Origin: DASSUW01 sp963774155
GTDB taxonomy: Bacteria > Actinomycetota > Thermoleophilia > Solirubrobacterales > Solirubrobacteraceae
DNA: 64,000 nucleotides
Reading direction: 5' to 3'
NCBI GenBank assembly: GCA_963774155.1
Contig: CAVZDW010000012.1
Coordinates: 124,001 to 188,000 of the forward strand
Below the pieces are notes generated by a model, which saw only the letters and a list, made by a program, of their open reading frames with translations, was not told the origin of the DNA and ran no database searches. Positions 43,000-53,041 of the stretch are shown here, one piece after another. Positions within the stretch are counted from its first letter, which is position 1. Each line of letters begins with the position of its first letter. The position numbers and the translations under genes are program-made.

Positions 43000-44336
43000 G
43001 CGACGAGCTCGACGCGCTGATCCACGAGACGGCCGACTGGCTGCGGATCCCGTCGATCTCGGCCGGCGCGCGCAACGACGAGGCCCTCCGCGAGGCCGCC
43101 GAGTGGGCCCAGCGGCGGGTGCTGGCCGCCGGCGGGACGTGCGAGCTCGAGGACACGCCGGGCGGAGCCCCGCTCGTGGTCGGCGAGCTGCGAGCCGCCC
43201 GCGAGGCCGCGCCGACCGTGCTCATCTACGGCCACTACGACGTCCAGGACCCGGGCGACGAGTCCCTCTGGACGACGCCGCCGTTCGAGCCCGACATCCG
43301 CGACGGCCGCATCTACGCCCGCGGCGCCTGCGACGACAAGGGCAACTTCCTGCCGCTCCTGCACGTGGCCTGCGAGCTGGCCGACGCCGGCGCGCTGCCG
43401 GTCAACGTGCGCGTGCTGATCGAAGGCGCCGAGGAGACCGGCGGCACCGACGTGAACGACTGGGTGGCCGCCGACGAGCGCGGCGCCGACTGCGCGATCG
43501 TCTTCGACGCCGGCATGCTCGACGCCGAGACGCCGGCGCTCACCGTCGCCACGCGCGGGATGGTCTTCGCCCACCTCACGCTGCGCACCGGCGAGCGGGC
43601 CGCCCACTCGGGCATGTACGGCGGCGCGGCCCTCAACGCGCTGCACGCGCTGCACGCCGTGCTCGCCGCGGTGCTGCCCGGCCCCGACGGCCGCCTGCCG
43701 GGCGAGCTGCGGGCCGGCGTCGAGCCGCCCACCGAGGAGGAGCGCGCGGCCTGGAGCGCGCTTCCGGACGGCGCGTCCGTGCTCGCCGAGGCGGGCGCGC
43801 GGCCCGCCGACGCCGCCGCGGCGGCCGAGCTCTACGAGCGCACGACCGCCGACGCCTCGCTCGACGTGCACCGCATCTCCGGCGGCGAGACGCGGACGAT
43901 CGTGCCACCGGAGGTGCGCTGCGACCTCTCCGTGCGCCTCGCTCCCGGCCAGGACCCGGCGGCGATCGACGAGGCCCTGCAGGCGCTCCTGCGCGGCGCG
44001 CTGCCCGACGGCGCCGAGCTGGAGATCAAGACAGGGCTCGCCTCGCCCTCGCGGTTCGACCCCGCGGCCGCCCCGCTGCGGATCGCCCGCGATGCGATGG
44101 CGCGCGCCTGCGGCCGCGAGCCCGTGCTCCTGCGCACCGGCGGCACGCTGCCGATCCTCGCCACGATCGCCGAGCGCGGCATCCCGGCGATCGTCTCGGG
44201 CTTCGGGCTGCCACAGGACAACTTCCACGCGCCCGACGAGTCGTTCGCGATCAGCAGCCTCGAGCTCGGGCTGCGATCGGCGCGGGCGCTGTACGAGGAC
44301 CTCGGTGCGGGTCTGGCCCTGCGCCGAAGGCTCTAG
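42996..44336 (+). CDS. M20 family metallopeptidase (dipeptidase-like)
   Basis: 446 residues from a GTG overlapping the carboxylase stop (GTGA). Zinc-site motifs: LIYGHYDVQDPGDESLW (His/Asp), YARGACDDKGNFLPLL (Asp bridging), IEGAEETGGTD (Glu-Glu) and the terminal GFGLPQDNFHAPDESF (His). A dimerisation insert follows ATRGMVFAHLTLRTG. This is the CNDP/DapE-like dipeptidase group. Because the upstream carboxylase is frameshifted, a naive reading fuses its first part to this gene; the GTG at 42996 is the correct start. Confidence 0.9.
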   Translation: MSDELDALIHETADWLRIPSISAGARNDEALREAAEWAQRRVLAAGGTCELEDTPGGAPLVVGELRAAREAAPTVLIYGHYDVQDPGDESLWTTPPFEPDIRDGRIYARGACDDKGNFLPLLHVACELADAGALPVNVRVLIEGAEETGGTDVNDWVAADERGADCAIVFDAGMLDAETPALTVATRGMVFAHLTLRTGERAAHSGMYGGAALNALHALHAVLAAVLPGPDGRLPGELRAGVEPPTEEERAAWSALPDGASVLAEAGARPADAAAAAELYERTTADASLDVHRISGGETRTIVPPEVRCDLSVRLAPGQDPAAIDEALQALLRGALPDGAELEIKTGLASPSRFDPAAAPLRIARDAMARACGREPVLLRTGGTLPILATIAERGIPAIVSGFGLPQDNFHAPDESFAISSLELGLRSARALYEDLGAGLALRRRL

Positions 44337-44479
44337 CGAGCCTTGGGGCGCGGCTTGGCCGGGCACAGCGTGAGGCTGGCCCGGACCAGCTCGCGCTGGC
44401 GCAGGTGCAGGTCGCGCTGCGTCGCCAGGACCTGGCGGACGGCCTTCGCGCGGACCGGCTGAAGGGGCGGGGTGGTCAT
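44333..44479 (-). CDS. Small basic hypothetical protein (48 residues)
   Basis: ATG at 44479 to TAG at 44333, overlapping the stop of the convergent peptidase. It begins MTTPPLQPVRAKAVRQVLA, has a helical amphipathic middle (TQRDLHLRQRELVRASL) and ends CPAKPRPKAR. There is no homologue I recognise and no clear ribosome site. Helix-forming composition and codon pattern are compatible with a real small protein. Confidence 0.4.
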   Translation of the reverse strand: MTTPPLQPVRAKAVRQVLATQRDLHLRQRELVRASLTLCPAKPRPKAR

Positions 44480-44534
44480 GAGCGGAGAATCGCCCGTTTC
44501 GCGCGGATCTTGAATCGAGTAGACGCCCGTACGA

Positions 44535-44551
44535 GGGTGCGGTTAGCACCC
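44535..44551. terminator. Short hairpin downstream of the decarboxylase gene
   Basis: GGGTGC (44535-44540) and GCACCC (44546-44551) with a 5-nt loop lie 6 bp beyond the decarboxylase stop (44558 on the minus strand). There is no T-run on that strand. It may be the terminator of the HAD-MBL-decarboxylase operon. Confidence 0.4.
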
Positions 44552-44557
44552 CTCCTT

Positions 44558-45877
44558 TCAGCGCATCGGGTCGAGCACGATCCGGAGGTCGTCCAGGGTC
44601 GTTCGCGGGTTCACGAGAGCGAGCCGGGCGACCGTCTCGCCCTCGTGCGTGGTCGGCAGGACGAACGCGGTCTGCGTCCGGCGCAGCACCTCGGCCCAGA
44701 CCGTGTAGTCCTCCGGCTTCCACCCGCGGCGGCGGAAGACGAGCACGGTCAGCTCCGGCTCGGCGATCAGCTCGAGCTCCGGCCGGGCGCGGATCTCCTC
44801 GGCGCCCGCCCGCGTGAGGGCGAGCGTGCGCTCGACCGCCTCGGCGTAGGCATCGGTGCCGTGGACGACGAGCGAGAACCAGAACGGCAGACCGCGCGGG
44901 CGGCGCGTGAGGTGGACGCCGTAATCGGACGAGTTGAAGGCGGAGTCGTCCTCGTAGAGCGACTCCAGGTAGTCCGCGTGCTGGCGGTGCGCGGCGCGGC
45001 CGAAGGCGGGATCGCGGTAGACCAGCGCGCAGGAGTCGAACGGCGCGAAGAGCCACTTGTGCGGGTCGACGATGAAGGAGTCGGCGCGCTCGATCCCGTC
45101 GAAGCGCGGCCGCGCGCTCGGGGCGCAGAGGGCGCCGAGGCCGTACGCGCCGTCCACGTGCATCCACAGCGCGTGGTCGGAACACACGTCGGCCACGCCG
45201 GCCAGGTCGTCGATCGTCCCGAGGTTCGTGGTGCCGGCCGTGGCCACGGCCGCGAACACGCCCTCGCCGTCGGCCTCCACGGCGGCTCGGAGCCCCTCGC
45301 CGGTCAGCCGTGCGCCGGGCACCTCGAGCACGCCGGCGTCCATGATCCGCAACATCGAGCGCACCGAGGAGTGGGCCTCCTCGCTCAGCGCCACGCGCGT
45401 GGCCGGCTGGCCGCGGTGGCGGGCGCGCTCACGTGCGGCGTGCAGCGCGGAGAGGTTGCCGTTGGTCCCGCCCTGCACGAACGTCCCGCCCGCCGCCTCG
45501 GGGAAGCCGGCGAGCTCCGCGAGCCAGGCGAGCGCCTCGTTCTCGGCGTTGGTGGCGCCGGCGGCCTCGAGCCACGAGCCGCCGTACATGTTGTGCGCGC
45601 TCACCAGCAGGTCGACGAGCGCCGAGGCCGGGGTGGCGACGCCGGGGATGAAGGCCAGGTAGCGCGGGTGGTCGATCGCCGTCGTCGCGGGGATCACCGA
45701 GTCGCGCATGAGCGCCAGCGCGCCCGCGCCGCCCAGCCCCTCGCGGGTGATCGTCCCCTGCGGCAGCTCGCCGGGCTCGCGGGCCAGGCCGAGCTCCGGA
45801 GCGTCGGCGGCGAGCCGGTCGAGCGCGGCGGCGAAGACCGCCCTGGCCAGCTCCGGATCGAACCGGTGCAGGCTCAC
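44558..45877 (-). CDS. PLP-dependent amino acid decarboxylase (group II)
   Basis: 439 residues, aromatic-L-amino-acid/glutamate decarboxylase-like. Conserved features are HPRYLAFIPGVATPASALVDLL, the substrate/PLP region GGTFVQGGTNGNLSALHAAR, SEEAHSSVRSMLRI, the PLP Asp in WMHVDGAYG and the Schiff-base lysine in IVDPHKWLFAPFD. It decarboxylates an amino acid to an amine; tryptophan, tyrosine or aspartate are all possible. Its start overlaps the MBL gene stop by 4 bp, third gene of a HAD-MBL-decarboxylase unit. Confidence 0.9.
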   Translation of the reverse strand: MSLHRFDPELARAVFAAALDRLAADAPELGLAREPGELPQGTITREGLGGAGALALMRDSVIPATTAIDHPRYLAFIPGVATPASALVDLLVSAHNMYGGSWLEAAGATNAENEALAWLAELAGFPEAAGGTFVQGGTNGNLSALHAARERARHRGQPATRVALSEEAHSSVRSMLRIMDAGVLEVPGARLTGEGLRAAVEADGEGVFAAVATAGTTNLGTIDDLAGVADVCSDHALWMHVDGAYGLGALCAPSARPRFDGIERADSFIVDPHKWLFAPFDSCALVYRDPAFGRAAHRQHADYLESLYEDDSAFNSSDYGVHLTRRPRGLPFWFSLVVHGTDAYAEAVERTLALTRAGAEEIRARPELELIAEPELTVLVFRRRGWKPEDYTVWAEVLRRTQTAFVLPTTHEGETVARLALVNPRTTLDDLRIVLDPMR

Positions 45878-46647
45878 AGCGTCTGGACGTTCTCCGCGTG
45901 GACCTTGCGCATCTCACCGGTGCGGCGGGCGAGCGGCAGCTTCGCGTCCGCTCCGTGCTCGCGCAGATCCTCGAGGTAGGCGCGGTCCTCGCGCAGGATC
46001 GCCGCCGCCCGCGTGCCGTCGAGCGGCTCGCCGTGACCGGGGACCACGTGCTCGGCCTGCTCGACGAGCGGCTCGAGCCGGGCCAGCGTGGCCAGGTACG
46101 CGCTGATCGACGAGCCGGGGTTGAGCATCGGGATCTCGATCGGCGACAGGTAGTCGCCGCACACGAGCACCCCGGCCCACGGCACCCAGACGGCCATGCC
46201 GTCGACCGTGTGGCCCTCGGCCGGCTGGAGCTCCAGCTCCTGGTCGCCGACCTCCAGCTTGCCCGGCACCGGCAGCCGCTGCGCGCCCGGCAGCGAGAGC
46301 GGCCGGGGGCGCTCGATGTAGAAGCTCTCGTCGAACTCCCGCAGCGCCTTCTGCGCCCGCCCGGGCTCGTTCACCAGGCGGCCGGCGGTCGTCTCCGCGC
46401 AGCCCAGCGGGGCCTCCGGGAACGCGTAGCGGCCGAGCAGATGGTCCCAGTCGGCGTGGGTGGCGAGCAGGCCGACGACGGTGAACCCGGCCTGCTCGGC
46501 GAGGGCGGGCAGGATCTCCAGCTCATCCGGGAACACCGGCGAGTCGATGCAGAACGCCTCTCCGCCGGAGCGGACGAGGGTGCAGGTGGTCTGGAAGACC
46601 CGGGAGGTGGCGACGACGACGTCTGCGTGGAGCCCTACGGCCCTCAC
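45874..46647 (-). CDS. MBL-fold metallo-hydrolase
   Basis: 257 residues. The metal motif is LLATHADWDHLLGRY (a THADWDH variant of HxHxDH), with further ligands in EGHTVDGMAVW, GVLVCGDYLSP and the C-terminal VVPGHGEPLDG. It resembles glyoxalase II-like or lactonase-like hydrolases. The substrate is unknown. It overlaps both neighbours by 4 bp, so translation of the three genes is coupled. Confidence 0.88.
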   Translation of the reverse strand: MRAVGLHADVVVATSRVFQTTCTLVRSGGEAFCIDSPVFPDELEILPALAEQAGFTVVGLLATHADWDHLLGRYAFPEAPLGCAETTAGRLVNEPGRAQKALREFDESFYIERPRPLSLPGAQRLPVPGKLEVGDQELELQPAEGHTVDGMAVWVPWAGVLVCGDYLSPIEIPMLNPGSSISAYLATLARLEPLVEQAEHVVPGHGEPLDGTRAAAILREDRAYLEDLREHGADAKLPLARRTGEMRKVHAENVQTL

Positions 46648-47324
46648 GCCGCCCCGAGCAACCGAGCCGCCTCCAGGAGGCTCTTGACCTCGGCGGTCGG
46701 CTTCTTGGCACCCGCGTCGAGCGTCTCACCGTTGCGGTTCACCCAGATCACGGGGATCTTGAGCTTCACGCACGGCTCGACGTCGTAGTAGTAGCTCGAC
46801 GCGATGTGCACCCAGCCCTTCTTGCCGCCGATGCGCCGCTCGGCCTCCTTGAAGTGGGCCGGGTCCGGCTTGTAGGAGCGGACCTGCTGCGCGGTCACCA
46901 CGAGATCGAAGTCGGCCTTGAAGTGGCGGCGCGTCTGCCCGAGGAGCTTGTCGTCGATGTTGGAGATGAGCCCGATCTCGAACTTCTTGGCGAAGCGATC
47001 GAGCTGCGTGTTGGTCTCCTTGAACGGGGGCCAGCGCATCACCGAGTCCGGCAGGAAGCCCGAGCGGCTCGGTTCCAGCGGCCACCCCAGCTCACGCGAG
47101 ATGTTCACCGCGGTCCGCCGGAGCACCTCGGCGTACAGCTCGTACGACCCGCCCTTGATCTCCTGCTGGGCCTGCTTGAAGAGCGGGATGAGCTCCTCGC
47201 GCGAGAGGGTGTAGCCGTCACGCTCGGCTTCCTTGGAGAATGCGTCGAACGCTCCGGTCTCCCAGTCGATCAGCGTTCCGTAGACGTCGAAGGTGACGAA
47301 TGTGACTTCTTTCGGCAGCGGCAT
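46644..47324 (-). CDS. HAD hydrolase, haloacid dehalogenase type II-like
   Basis: 226 residues from the ATG at 47324 (an ATG at 47336 would add four residues). The nucleophile motif is FVTFDVYGTLIDWETGAF. GLISNIDDKLLGQT gives the motif II Ser, and SYKPDPAHFKEAERRIG the motif III Lys. HIASSYYYDVEPCVKLKIPVIWVNRNG ends the core. The DVYGTL start and YKPDP element match L-2-haloacid dehalogenase-type proteins, which hydrolyse carbon-halogen bonds or phosphoesters. It is first in the HAD-MBL-decarboxylase operon, divergent from sucC. Confidence 0.9.
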   Translation of the reverse strand: MPLPKEVTFVTFDVYGTLIDWETGAFDAFSKEAERDGYTLSREELIPLFKQAQQEIKGGSYELYAEVLRRTAVNISRELGWPLEPSRSGFLPDSVMRWPPFKETNTQLDRFAKKFEIGLISNIDDKLLGQTRRHFKADFDLVVTAQQVRSYKPDPAHFKEAERRIGGKKGWVHIASSYYYDVEPCVKLKIPVIWVNRNGETLDAGAKKPTAEVKSLLEAARLLGAA

Positions 47325-47406
47325 GCGGCCGTGCATTGTGGCACGCGTCCGTAACGCAGGGGACGGGAAGCGGCGTTCGGCTGTATTAGAGTCACCGGCC
47401 CTCCTT

Positions 47407-48546
47407 ATGGATCTTCTCGAATACCAGGGCAAGCAGCTGTTCGCTCGCCACGGGGTCCCGGTTCCCTCCGGCTCGCCCGCCACCACCGTCGAGGAAGCGG
47501 TCGCCGCCGCGGACGAGATCGGCTATCCCTGCGTCGTCAAGGCGCAGGTGCAGATCGGAGGCCGCGGCAAGGCCGGCGGCATCAAGGTCGCCAAGGACCG
47601 CGGCGAGGCCGAGGAGCACGCCAAGGCCATCCTCGGGATGGACATCCGCGGCCACACCGTGCACGAGGTGTGGATCGAGGCCGCGTCCGACATCGCGGCC
47701 GAGTACTACGCCTCGATCGTCTTCGACCGCTCGGCCAAGCGCCCGCTCGTCCTGCTCTCCACGCAGGGGGGCATGGACATCGAGGAGGTCGCCGAGCGCG
47801 ACCCCGACGCCATCGCCCGCCTGCACGTCGACCCGCTGCTCGGCTTCCAGGACTTCCACGCCCGCCGCCTGGCCTTCGAGGCCGGCGTCGACGCTGACGT
47901 GGTGCGCGGAGTCGGCGCGCTGCTGAACCGCCTCTACGACGCCTTCGTGGGCGAGGAGGCCATGCTCGTCGAGGTCAATCCGCTGATCGTCACCGGGGAC
48001 CGCAAGGTCATGGCGCTCGACGCCAAGGTCACGCTCGACGACAACTCGCTGTTCCGCCACGCCGACAACGCCGGCCTGCGCAACACCGAGGGCGAGGATC
48101 CGCAGGAGCGCATGGCGCGCGAGCGCGGGCTCACCTACGTGAAGCTCGACGGCAACGTCGGCATCCTCGGCAACGGCGCCGGGCTCGTCATGTCGACGCT
48201 CGACGTCGTGGCCCAGGCGGGCGGCTCGCCCGCCAACTTCCTCGACGCGGGCGGCGGCTCGAAGGCCGAGGCGATCACCCAGGCCGTCGAGGTGATCCTC
48301 TCCAACGAGAACGTCACGGCCGTGCTCTTCAACATCTTCGGCGGCATCACGCGCTGCGACGAGGTGGCGAAGGGCCTGATCGAGGCCTTCGCGCAGATCA
48401 AGCCGGACGTGCCGTTCGTGGTGCGCCTGGACGGGACCAACGACAAGGAGGGCCGCGCGCTGCTGGCCGAGGCCGACCTTCCCAACGTGCACACGGAGTC
48501 GACGATGCTCGACGCCGCCCGCCGCGTGGTGGAGCTGGCGGGATGA
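47407..48546 (+). CDS. sucC: Succinyl-CoA synthetase beta subunit
   Basis: 379 residues. An ATP-grasp domain (MDLLEYQGKQLFARHGVPVP, VVKAQVQIGGRGKAGGIKVA, VEVNPLIVTGD, ALDAKVTLDDNSLFRH) is followed by the CoA-ligase domain (GNVGILGNGAGLVMSTLDVV, FNIFGGITRCDEVAKGLI). With SucD it interconverts succinyl-CoA and succinate with nucleotide phosphorylation in the TCA cycle, and takes the product of the mutase. The stop overlaps the sucD start by 4 bp (ATGA). Confidence 0.96.
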   Translation: MDLLEYQGKQLFARHGVPVPSGSPATTVEEAVAAADEIGYPCVVKAQVQIGGRGKAGGIKVAKDRGEAEEHAKAILGMDIRGHTVHEVWIEAASDIAAEYYASIVFDRSAKRPLVLLSTQGGMDIEEVAERDPDAIARLHVDPLLGFQDFHARRLAFEAGVDADVVRGVGALLNRLYDAFVGEEAMLVEVNPLIVTGDRKVMALDAKVTLDDNSLFRHADNAGLRNTEGEDPQERMARERGLTYVKLDGNVGILGNGAGLVMSTLDVVAQAGGSPANFLDAGGGSKAEAITQAVEVILSNENVTAVLFNIFGGITRCDEVAKGLIEAFAQIKPDVPFVVRLDGTNDKEGRALLAEADLPNVHTESTMLDAARRVVELAG

Positions 48547-49427
48547 GCATCCTCGTCGACAACGACACGAAGCTCTGCGTCAGCGGCATCACCGGCCGCG
48601 AGGGCACCTTCCACACGCTCAACAACCGCAACTACGGCACCAACGTCGTCTCCGGCGTCACGCCCGGCAAGGGCGGCCAGGACGTCGAGGGCATCCCGGT
48701 GTTCAACACGTTCCACGACGCGGTGGCCGAGACCGGCGCCAACACGGCGATGATCTTCGTCCCGCCGCGCTTCGCCGCCGACTCGATCCTCGAGGCCGAG
48801 GACGCCGGCATCGCGCTCGTGGTCTGCATCACCGAGGGCATCCCGGCCCACGACGAGCTGCGGGTCTACAACCACCTGGCGCGCAACGAGAACGTGCGCC
48901 TGGTCGGGCCCAACTGCCCGGGCATCCTCTCGCCGGGCAAGGCCAACGTCGGCATCATCCCGGCCGCCTTCTTCAGCGAGGGCAACGTCGGCGTGGTGTC
49001 GCGCTCGGGCACGCTGACCTACCAGATCGGCAACGAGCTGGCCCAGCGCGGCTTCGGCAACTCGAGCATCGTCGGCATCGGCGGCGACCCGGTCCCCGGC
49101 TCGAGCTTCATCGACATCATCGCCCTCTTCGAGGCCGACGACGAGACCGAGCTGATCGTGATGGCCGGCGAGATCGGCGGCTCGGCCGAGGAGGAGGCGG
49201 CGGAGTTCATCGCCGAGAACGTCTCCAAGCCGGTCGTCGCCTACATCGCGGGCTTCACGGCCCCGCCCGGCAAGACCATGGGTCACGCCGGCGCGATCGT
49301 CTCCGGCACGGCCGGCACGGCGGTCGCCAAGCAGGAGGCGCTCGAGGCACGAGGCGTCCGCGTCGGGCGGACCCCGACCGAAGTGGCGGAGATCGCCGCC
49401 GAGATCGCGGGCTCCCTGGCCAAGTGA
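48543..49427 (+). CDS. sucD: Succinyl-CoA synthetase alpha subunit
   Basis: 294 residues. The CoA-binding segment is CVSGITGREGTFHTLNNRNYG. The active-site His lies in GKTMGHAGAIVSG. SRSGTLTYQIGNELAQRG, GNSSIVGIGGDPVPGSSFID and GEIGGSAEEEAAEFI complete the family signature. It forms the phospho-histidine intermediate in the SucCD tetramer. The start overlaps sucC and the stop overlaps pepT (GTGA), so sucCD-pepT is one transcript. Confidence 0.96.
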   Translation: MSILVDNDTKLCVSGITGREGTFHTLNNRNYGTNVVSGVTPGKGGQDVEGIPVFNTFHDAVAETGANTAMIFVPPRFAADSILEAEDAGIALVVCITEGIPAHDELRVYNHLARNENVRLVGPNCPGILSPGKANVGIIPAAFFSEGNVGVVSRSGTLTYQIGNELAQRGFGNSSIVGIGGDPVPGSSFIDIIALFEADDETELIVMAGEIGGSAEEEAAEFIAENVSKPVVAYIAGFTAPPGKTMGHAGAIVSGTAGTAVAKQEALEARGVRVGRTPTEVAEIAAEIAGSLAK

Positions 49428-50668
49428 CCTATTCGTCGTCTCTCGCAGAGGCGCTGGCTCCGGACCTGCTGGCCCGGTTCCTGCGCTACGTGCGGGTGGA
49501 GACGACGTCCGCGCCCGACGCCGGGCGCACGCCGAGCACTCCGGGCCAGCTCGAGCTGGGCCGGATGCTGGTGGGCGAGCTGGGCGAGATCGGGCTCGAG
49601 GACGCCCGCATGGACGACAACGGATTCGTCTTCGCGACGCTGCCTGGGAACGGCCCCGTGGTCGGCTTCCTCGCCCACCTCGACACGTCGCCCGAGGTGT
49701 CGGGCGCCGGCGTCGAGCCGCTCGTGCACCGCGCCTACGACGGCGGCGTGATCGAGCTCCCGCGGGACGGGACGGTGCTCGACCCGGCGACGATGCCGGT
49801 GCTGGCGAGCAAGGCCGGGCACGACATCGTGACCACGAGCGGCGACACGCTGCTCGGCGCCGACGACAAGGCGGGGATCGCCGAGATCATGGCCGCCGTC
49901 GCGCACCTGGCCGCGAACCCGGCGCTCCCGCGCCCCACGCTGCGCGTGGGCTTCACGCCCGACGAGGAGATCGGGCACGGGGCGACCGTGTTCGACATCG
50001 AGCGCTTCGGGGCGCAGTGCGCCTACACGCTGGACGGCTCCCAGCCGGGCGAGCTGCAGGACGAGAGCTTCTCGGCGATCGGCATGACGGTGACGTTCCG
50101 CGGCGTCGACGTGCACCCCGGCTGGGCGAACGGGATCCTCGTCAACGCGACGCGGCTGGCCGGCCGCTTCCTCGCCGCGCTACCGCCCGAGCTGAGCCCG
50201 GAGCGGACCGCGGACCGCGACGGCTTCGTCCATCCCTACGACGTGAACGCCGCCACGGCGAGCGCGACCGTGAAGCTCATCGCGCGCGACTTCGACGACG
50301 AGCGCCTGCAGCAGCACGTCGCGCTCGTCCGGGAGGCGGCCGAGGCCGTCGTGGCGGACGAGCCGCGGGCGCGGGTGGAGATCGACGCCAAGCACCAGTA
50401 CTCGAACATGCGGCGTTACCTGGAGGCGTTCCCCGAGGTGGTCGAGCGCGCGGCGGCGGCGATCCGGGCCGAAGGGCTCGAGGTCGTCCGCGTGCCGATC
50501 CGGGGCGGCACCGACGGCTCGATCCTCAGCGCCCGCGGCCTACCCACCCCGAACCTCTTCACGGGCGGTCACGAGTACCACTCCAAGCGCGAGTGGGCGT
50601 CCGTTCAGGACATGGCTTCAGCGGCCGCCACGGTCGTCCGGCTCGCCGAAGCCTGGGCCGTGGAGTGA
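49424..50668 (+). CDS. pepT: Peptidase T (tripeptide aminopeptidase, M20B)
   Basis: 414 residues from a GTG. Motifs: FLAHLDTSPEVSG (zinc His and catalytic Asp), DTLLGADDKAGIAEIM (bridging Asp), GFTPDEEIGHGATVFDIERFGA (general-base Glu-Glu), YTLDGSQPGEL and the C-terminal FTGGHEYHSKREWASVQDM (zinc His). IRGGTDGSILSARGLPTPNLF is characteristic of PepT. It removes the N-terminal residue of tripeptides in the cytosol. It is co-transcribed with sucCD. Its last 50 bp overlap a convergent gene. Confidence 0.93.
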   Translation: MTYSSSLAEALAPDLLARFLRYVRVETTSAPDAGRTPSTPGQLELGRMLVGELGEIGLEDARMDDNGFVFATLPGNGPVVGFLAHLDTSPEVSGAGVEPLVHRAYDGGVIELPRDGTVLDPATMPVLASKAGHDIVTTSGDTLLGADDKAGIAEIMAAVAHLAANPALPRPTLRVGFTPDEEIGHGATVFDIERFGAQCAYTLDGSQPGELQDESFSAIGMTVTFRGVDVHPGWANGILVNATRLAGRFLAALPPELSPERTADRDGFVHPYDVNAATASATVKLIARDFDDERLQQHVALVREAAEAVVADEPRARVEIDAKHQYSNMRRYLEAFPEVVERAAAAIRAEGLEVVRVPIRGGTDGSILSARGLPTPNLFTGGHEYHSKREWASVQDMASAAATVVRLAEAWAVE

Positions 50669-51238
50669 GTGGCCGCGACGGCGCGACCGCTTCCGCTCCA
50701 CCACCACGCCGCCCATCAACGAGAACGCGCGCACGCGGACGAGCGGGGCGTCGGGCAGCGGGGTGACCTTGTCGTCCGGGCCGGCATTGCCGCCCATCAG
50801 CGAGAAGCCGCTCATCTCGACCGAGACGCCCTCGGGCACGGTGATGCTGACCGCGCCCATCACCCCGATGGCGAGGAACTCCGCGCCGTCGGCCAGCTCG
50901 GCCTCTCGCAGGTCGATGTCGACTCCGCCCATGACCGCGACGGCGTTCGTCCGGCGGGACGGGCGCCAGCGGCCCTTGCGCGTCTCGCCGCCCATGACGG
51001 CGACGACCCAGCGGCGGTCCTTGCTCGGCGCGAGCGGAGGCGGAGCGGCCCGGTCGGAGGCCGGGAGGTCGGCGGTGAGCACGTCGAGCTCGCGCTGGGT
51101 GCGCGCGGCGTCGGCCAGCTCGACGCGCTCGGCCAGCTCCTCGAGCGTGAGCCGGCCCTCGCCGCCGGCGACGCGCAGCCGCACGACCGTGGCCTCGCGG
51201 TCGGCGTCCGACACCCGCAGCTCGGGGTGCTCACTCAC
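50618..51238 (-). CDS. DUF1707 domain protein with LiaF-like C-terminus
   Basis: 206 residues from a GTG at 51238. The N-terminal DUF1707 reads LRVSDADREATVVRLRVA, GRLTLEELAERVELADAAR and RELDVLTADLP. A linker with RRWVVAVMGGETRKGRW leads to a beta-helix-like DUF2154/LiaF-type region (VAVMGGVDIDLREAEL, LAIGVMGAVSITVPEGVSVEMSGFSLMGG). There is no membrane helix. Actinobacteria use many such proteins; some modulate envelope stress systems. The basic tail (VERKRSRRRGHSL) overlaps the pepT 3' end. Confidence 0.85.
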   Translation of the reverse strand: MSEHPELRVSDADREATVVRLRVAGGEGRLTLEELAERVELADAARTQRELDVLTADLPASDRAAPPPLAPSKDRRWVVAVMGGETRKGRWRPSRRTNAVAVMGGVDIDLREAELADGAEFLAIGVMGAVSITVPEGVSVEMSGFSLMGGNAGPDDKVTPLPDAPLVRVRAFSLMGGVVVERKRSRRRGHSLHGPGFGEPDDRGGR

Positions 51239-51342
51239 CCGGCGCAAGCTAGCCGTGCGGCGTTTCGGGCGGAGTACGGCCAGCTCCACTGTGGCTCCTG
51301 AGGCCGGCGCGCTACCGTAGGCAACGTGAGCTGACGCGACGA

Positions 51343-51380
51343 CACGCACCCTTCACGACCGGCCTCTCCGCCGGTGCGTG
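51343..51380 (+). promoter_or_regulatory. Mutually exclusive hairpins in the ABC-F leader
   Basis: CACGCACC (51343-51350) can pair with GGTGCGTG (51373-51380), while ACCGGC (51358-51363) can pair with GCCGGT (51370-51375). The 3' arms overlap, so only one hairpin can form fully on the native path. This lies 44 bp before the ABC-F ATG. Several antibiotic-resistance ABC-F genes are controlled by such leader switches; whether this one is remains untested. A GTG AGC TGA mini-frame sits at 51326-51334. Confidence 0.35.
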
Positions 51381-51423
51381 CGTGCCGAGTCCGCGATCAC
51401 CCTCGTAGTCCCGGAGGTCCCGC

Positions 51424-53022
<1,599 letters not shown>

Positions 53023-53041
53023 CGCCCCTAACATGCGAGGC

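Noticed and set aside
40710..44336. A continuous plus-strand frame joining biotin carboxylase to the M20 peptidase as a 1208-residue fusion
   Set aside because: The biotinyl domain with EAMKM is intact in the +1 frame and ends with a GTGA overlap at the peptidase start; the fusion is produced by one indel near 42770.
40095..45185. A 1696-codon open frame on the minus strand across several genes
   Set aside because: It crosses the 3' end of one gene, a hairpin, and the antisense of two well-supported genes; no protein family motif is visible and composition is low-complexity.
51340..51423. A known riboswitch class in front of the ABC-F gene
   Set aside because: Only simple overlapping hairpins are seen; none of the conserved cores of common riboswitches is visible.
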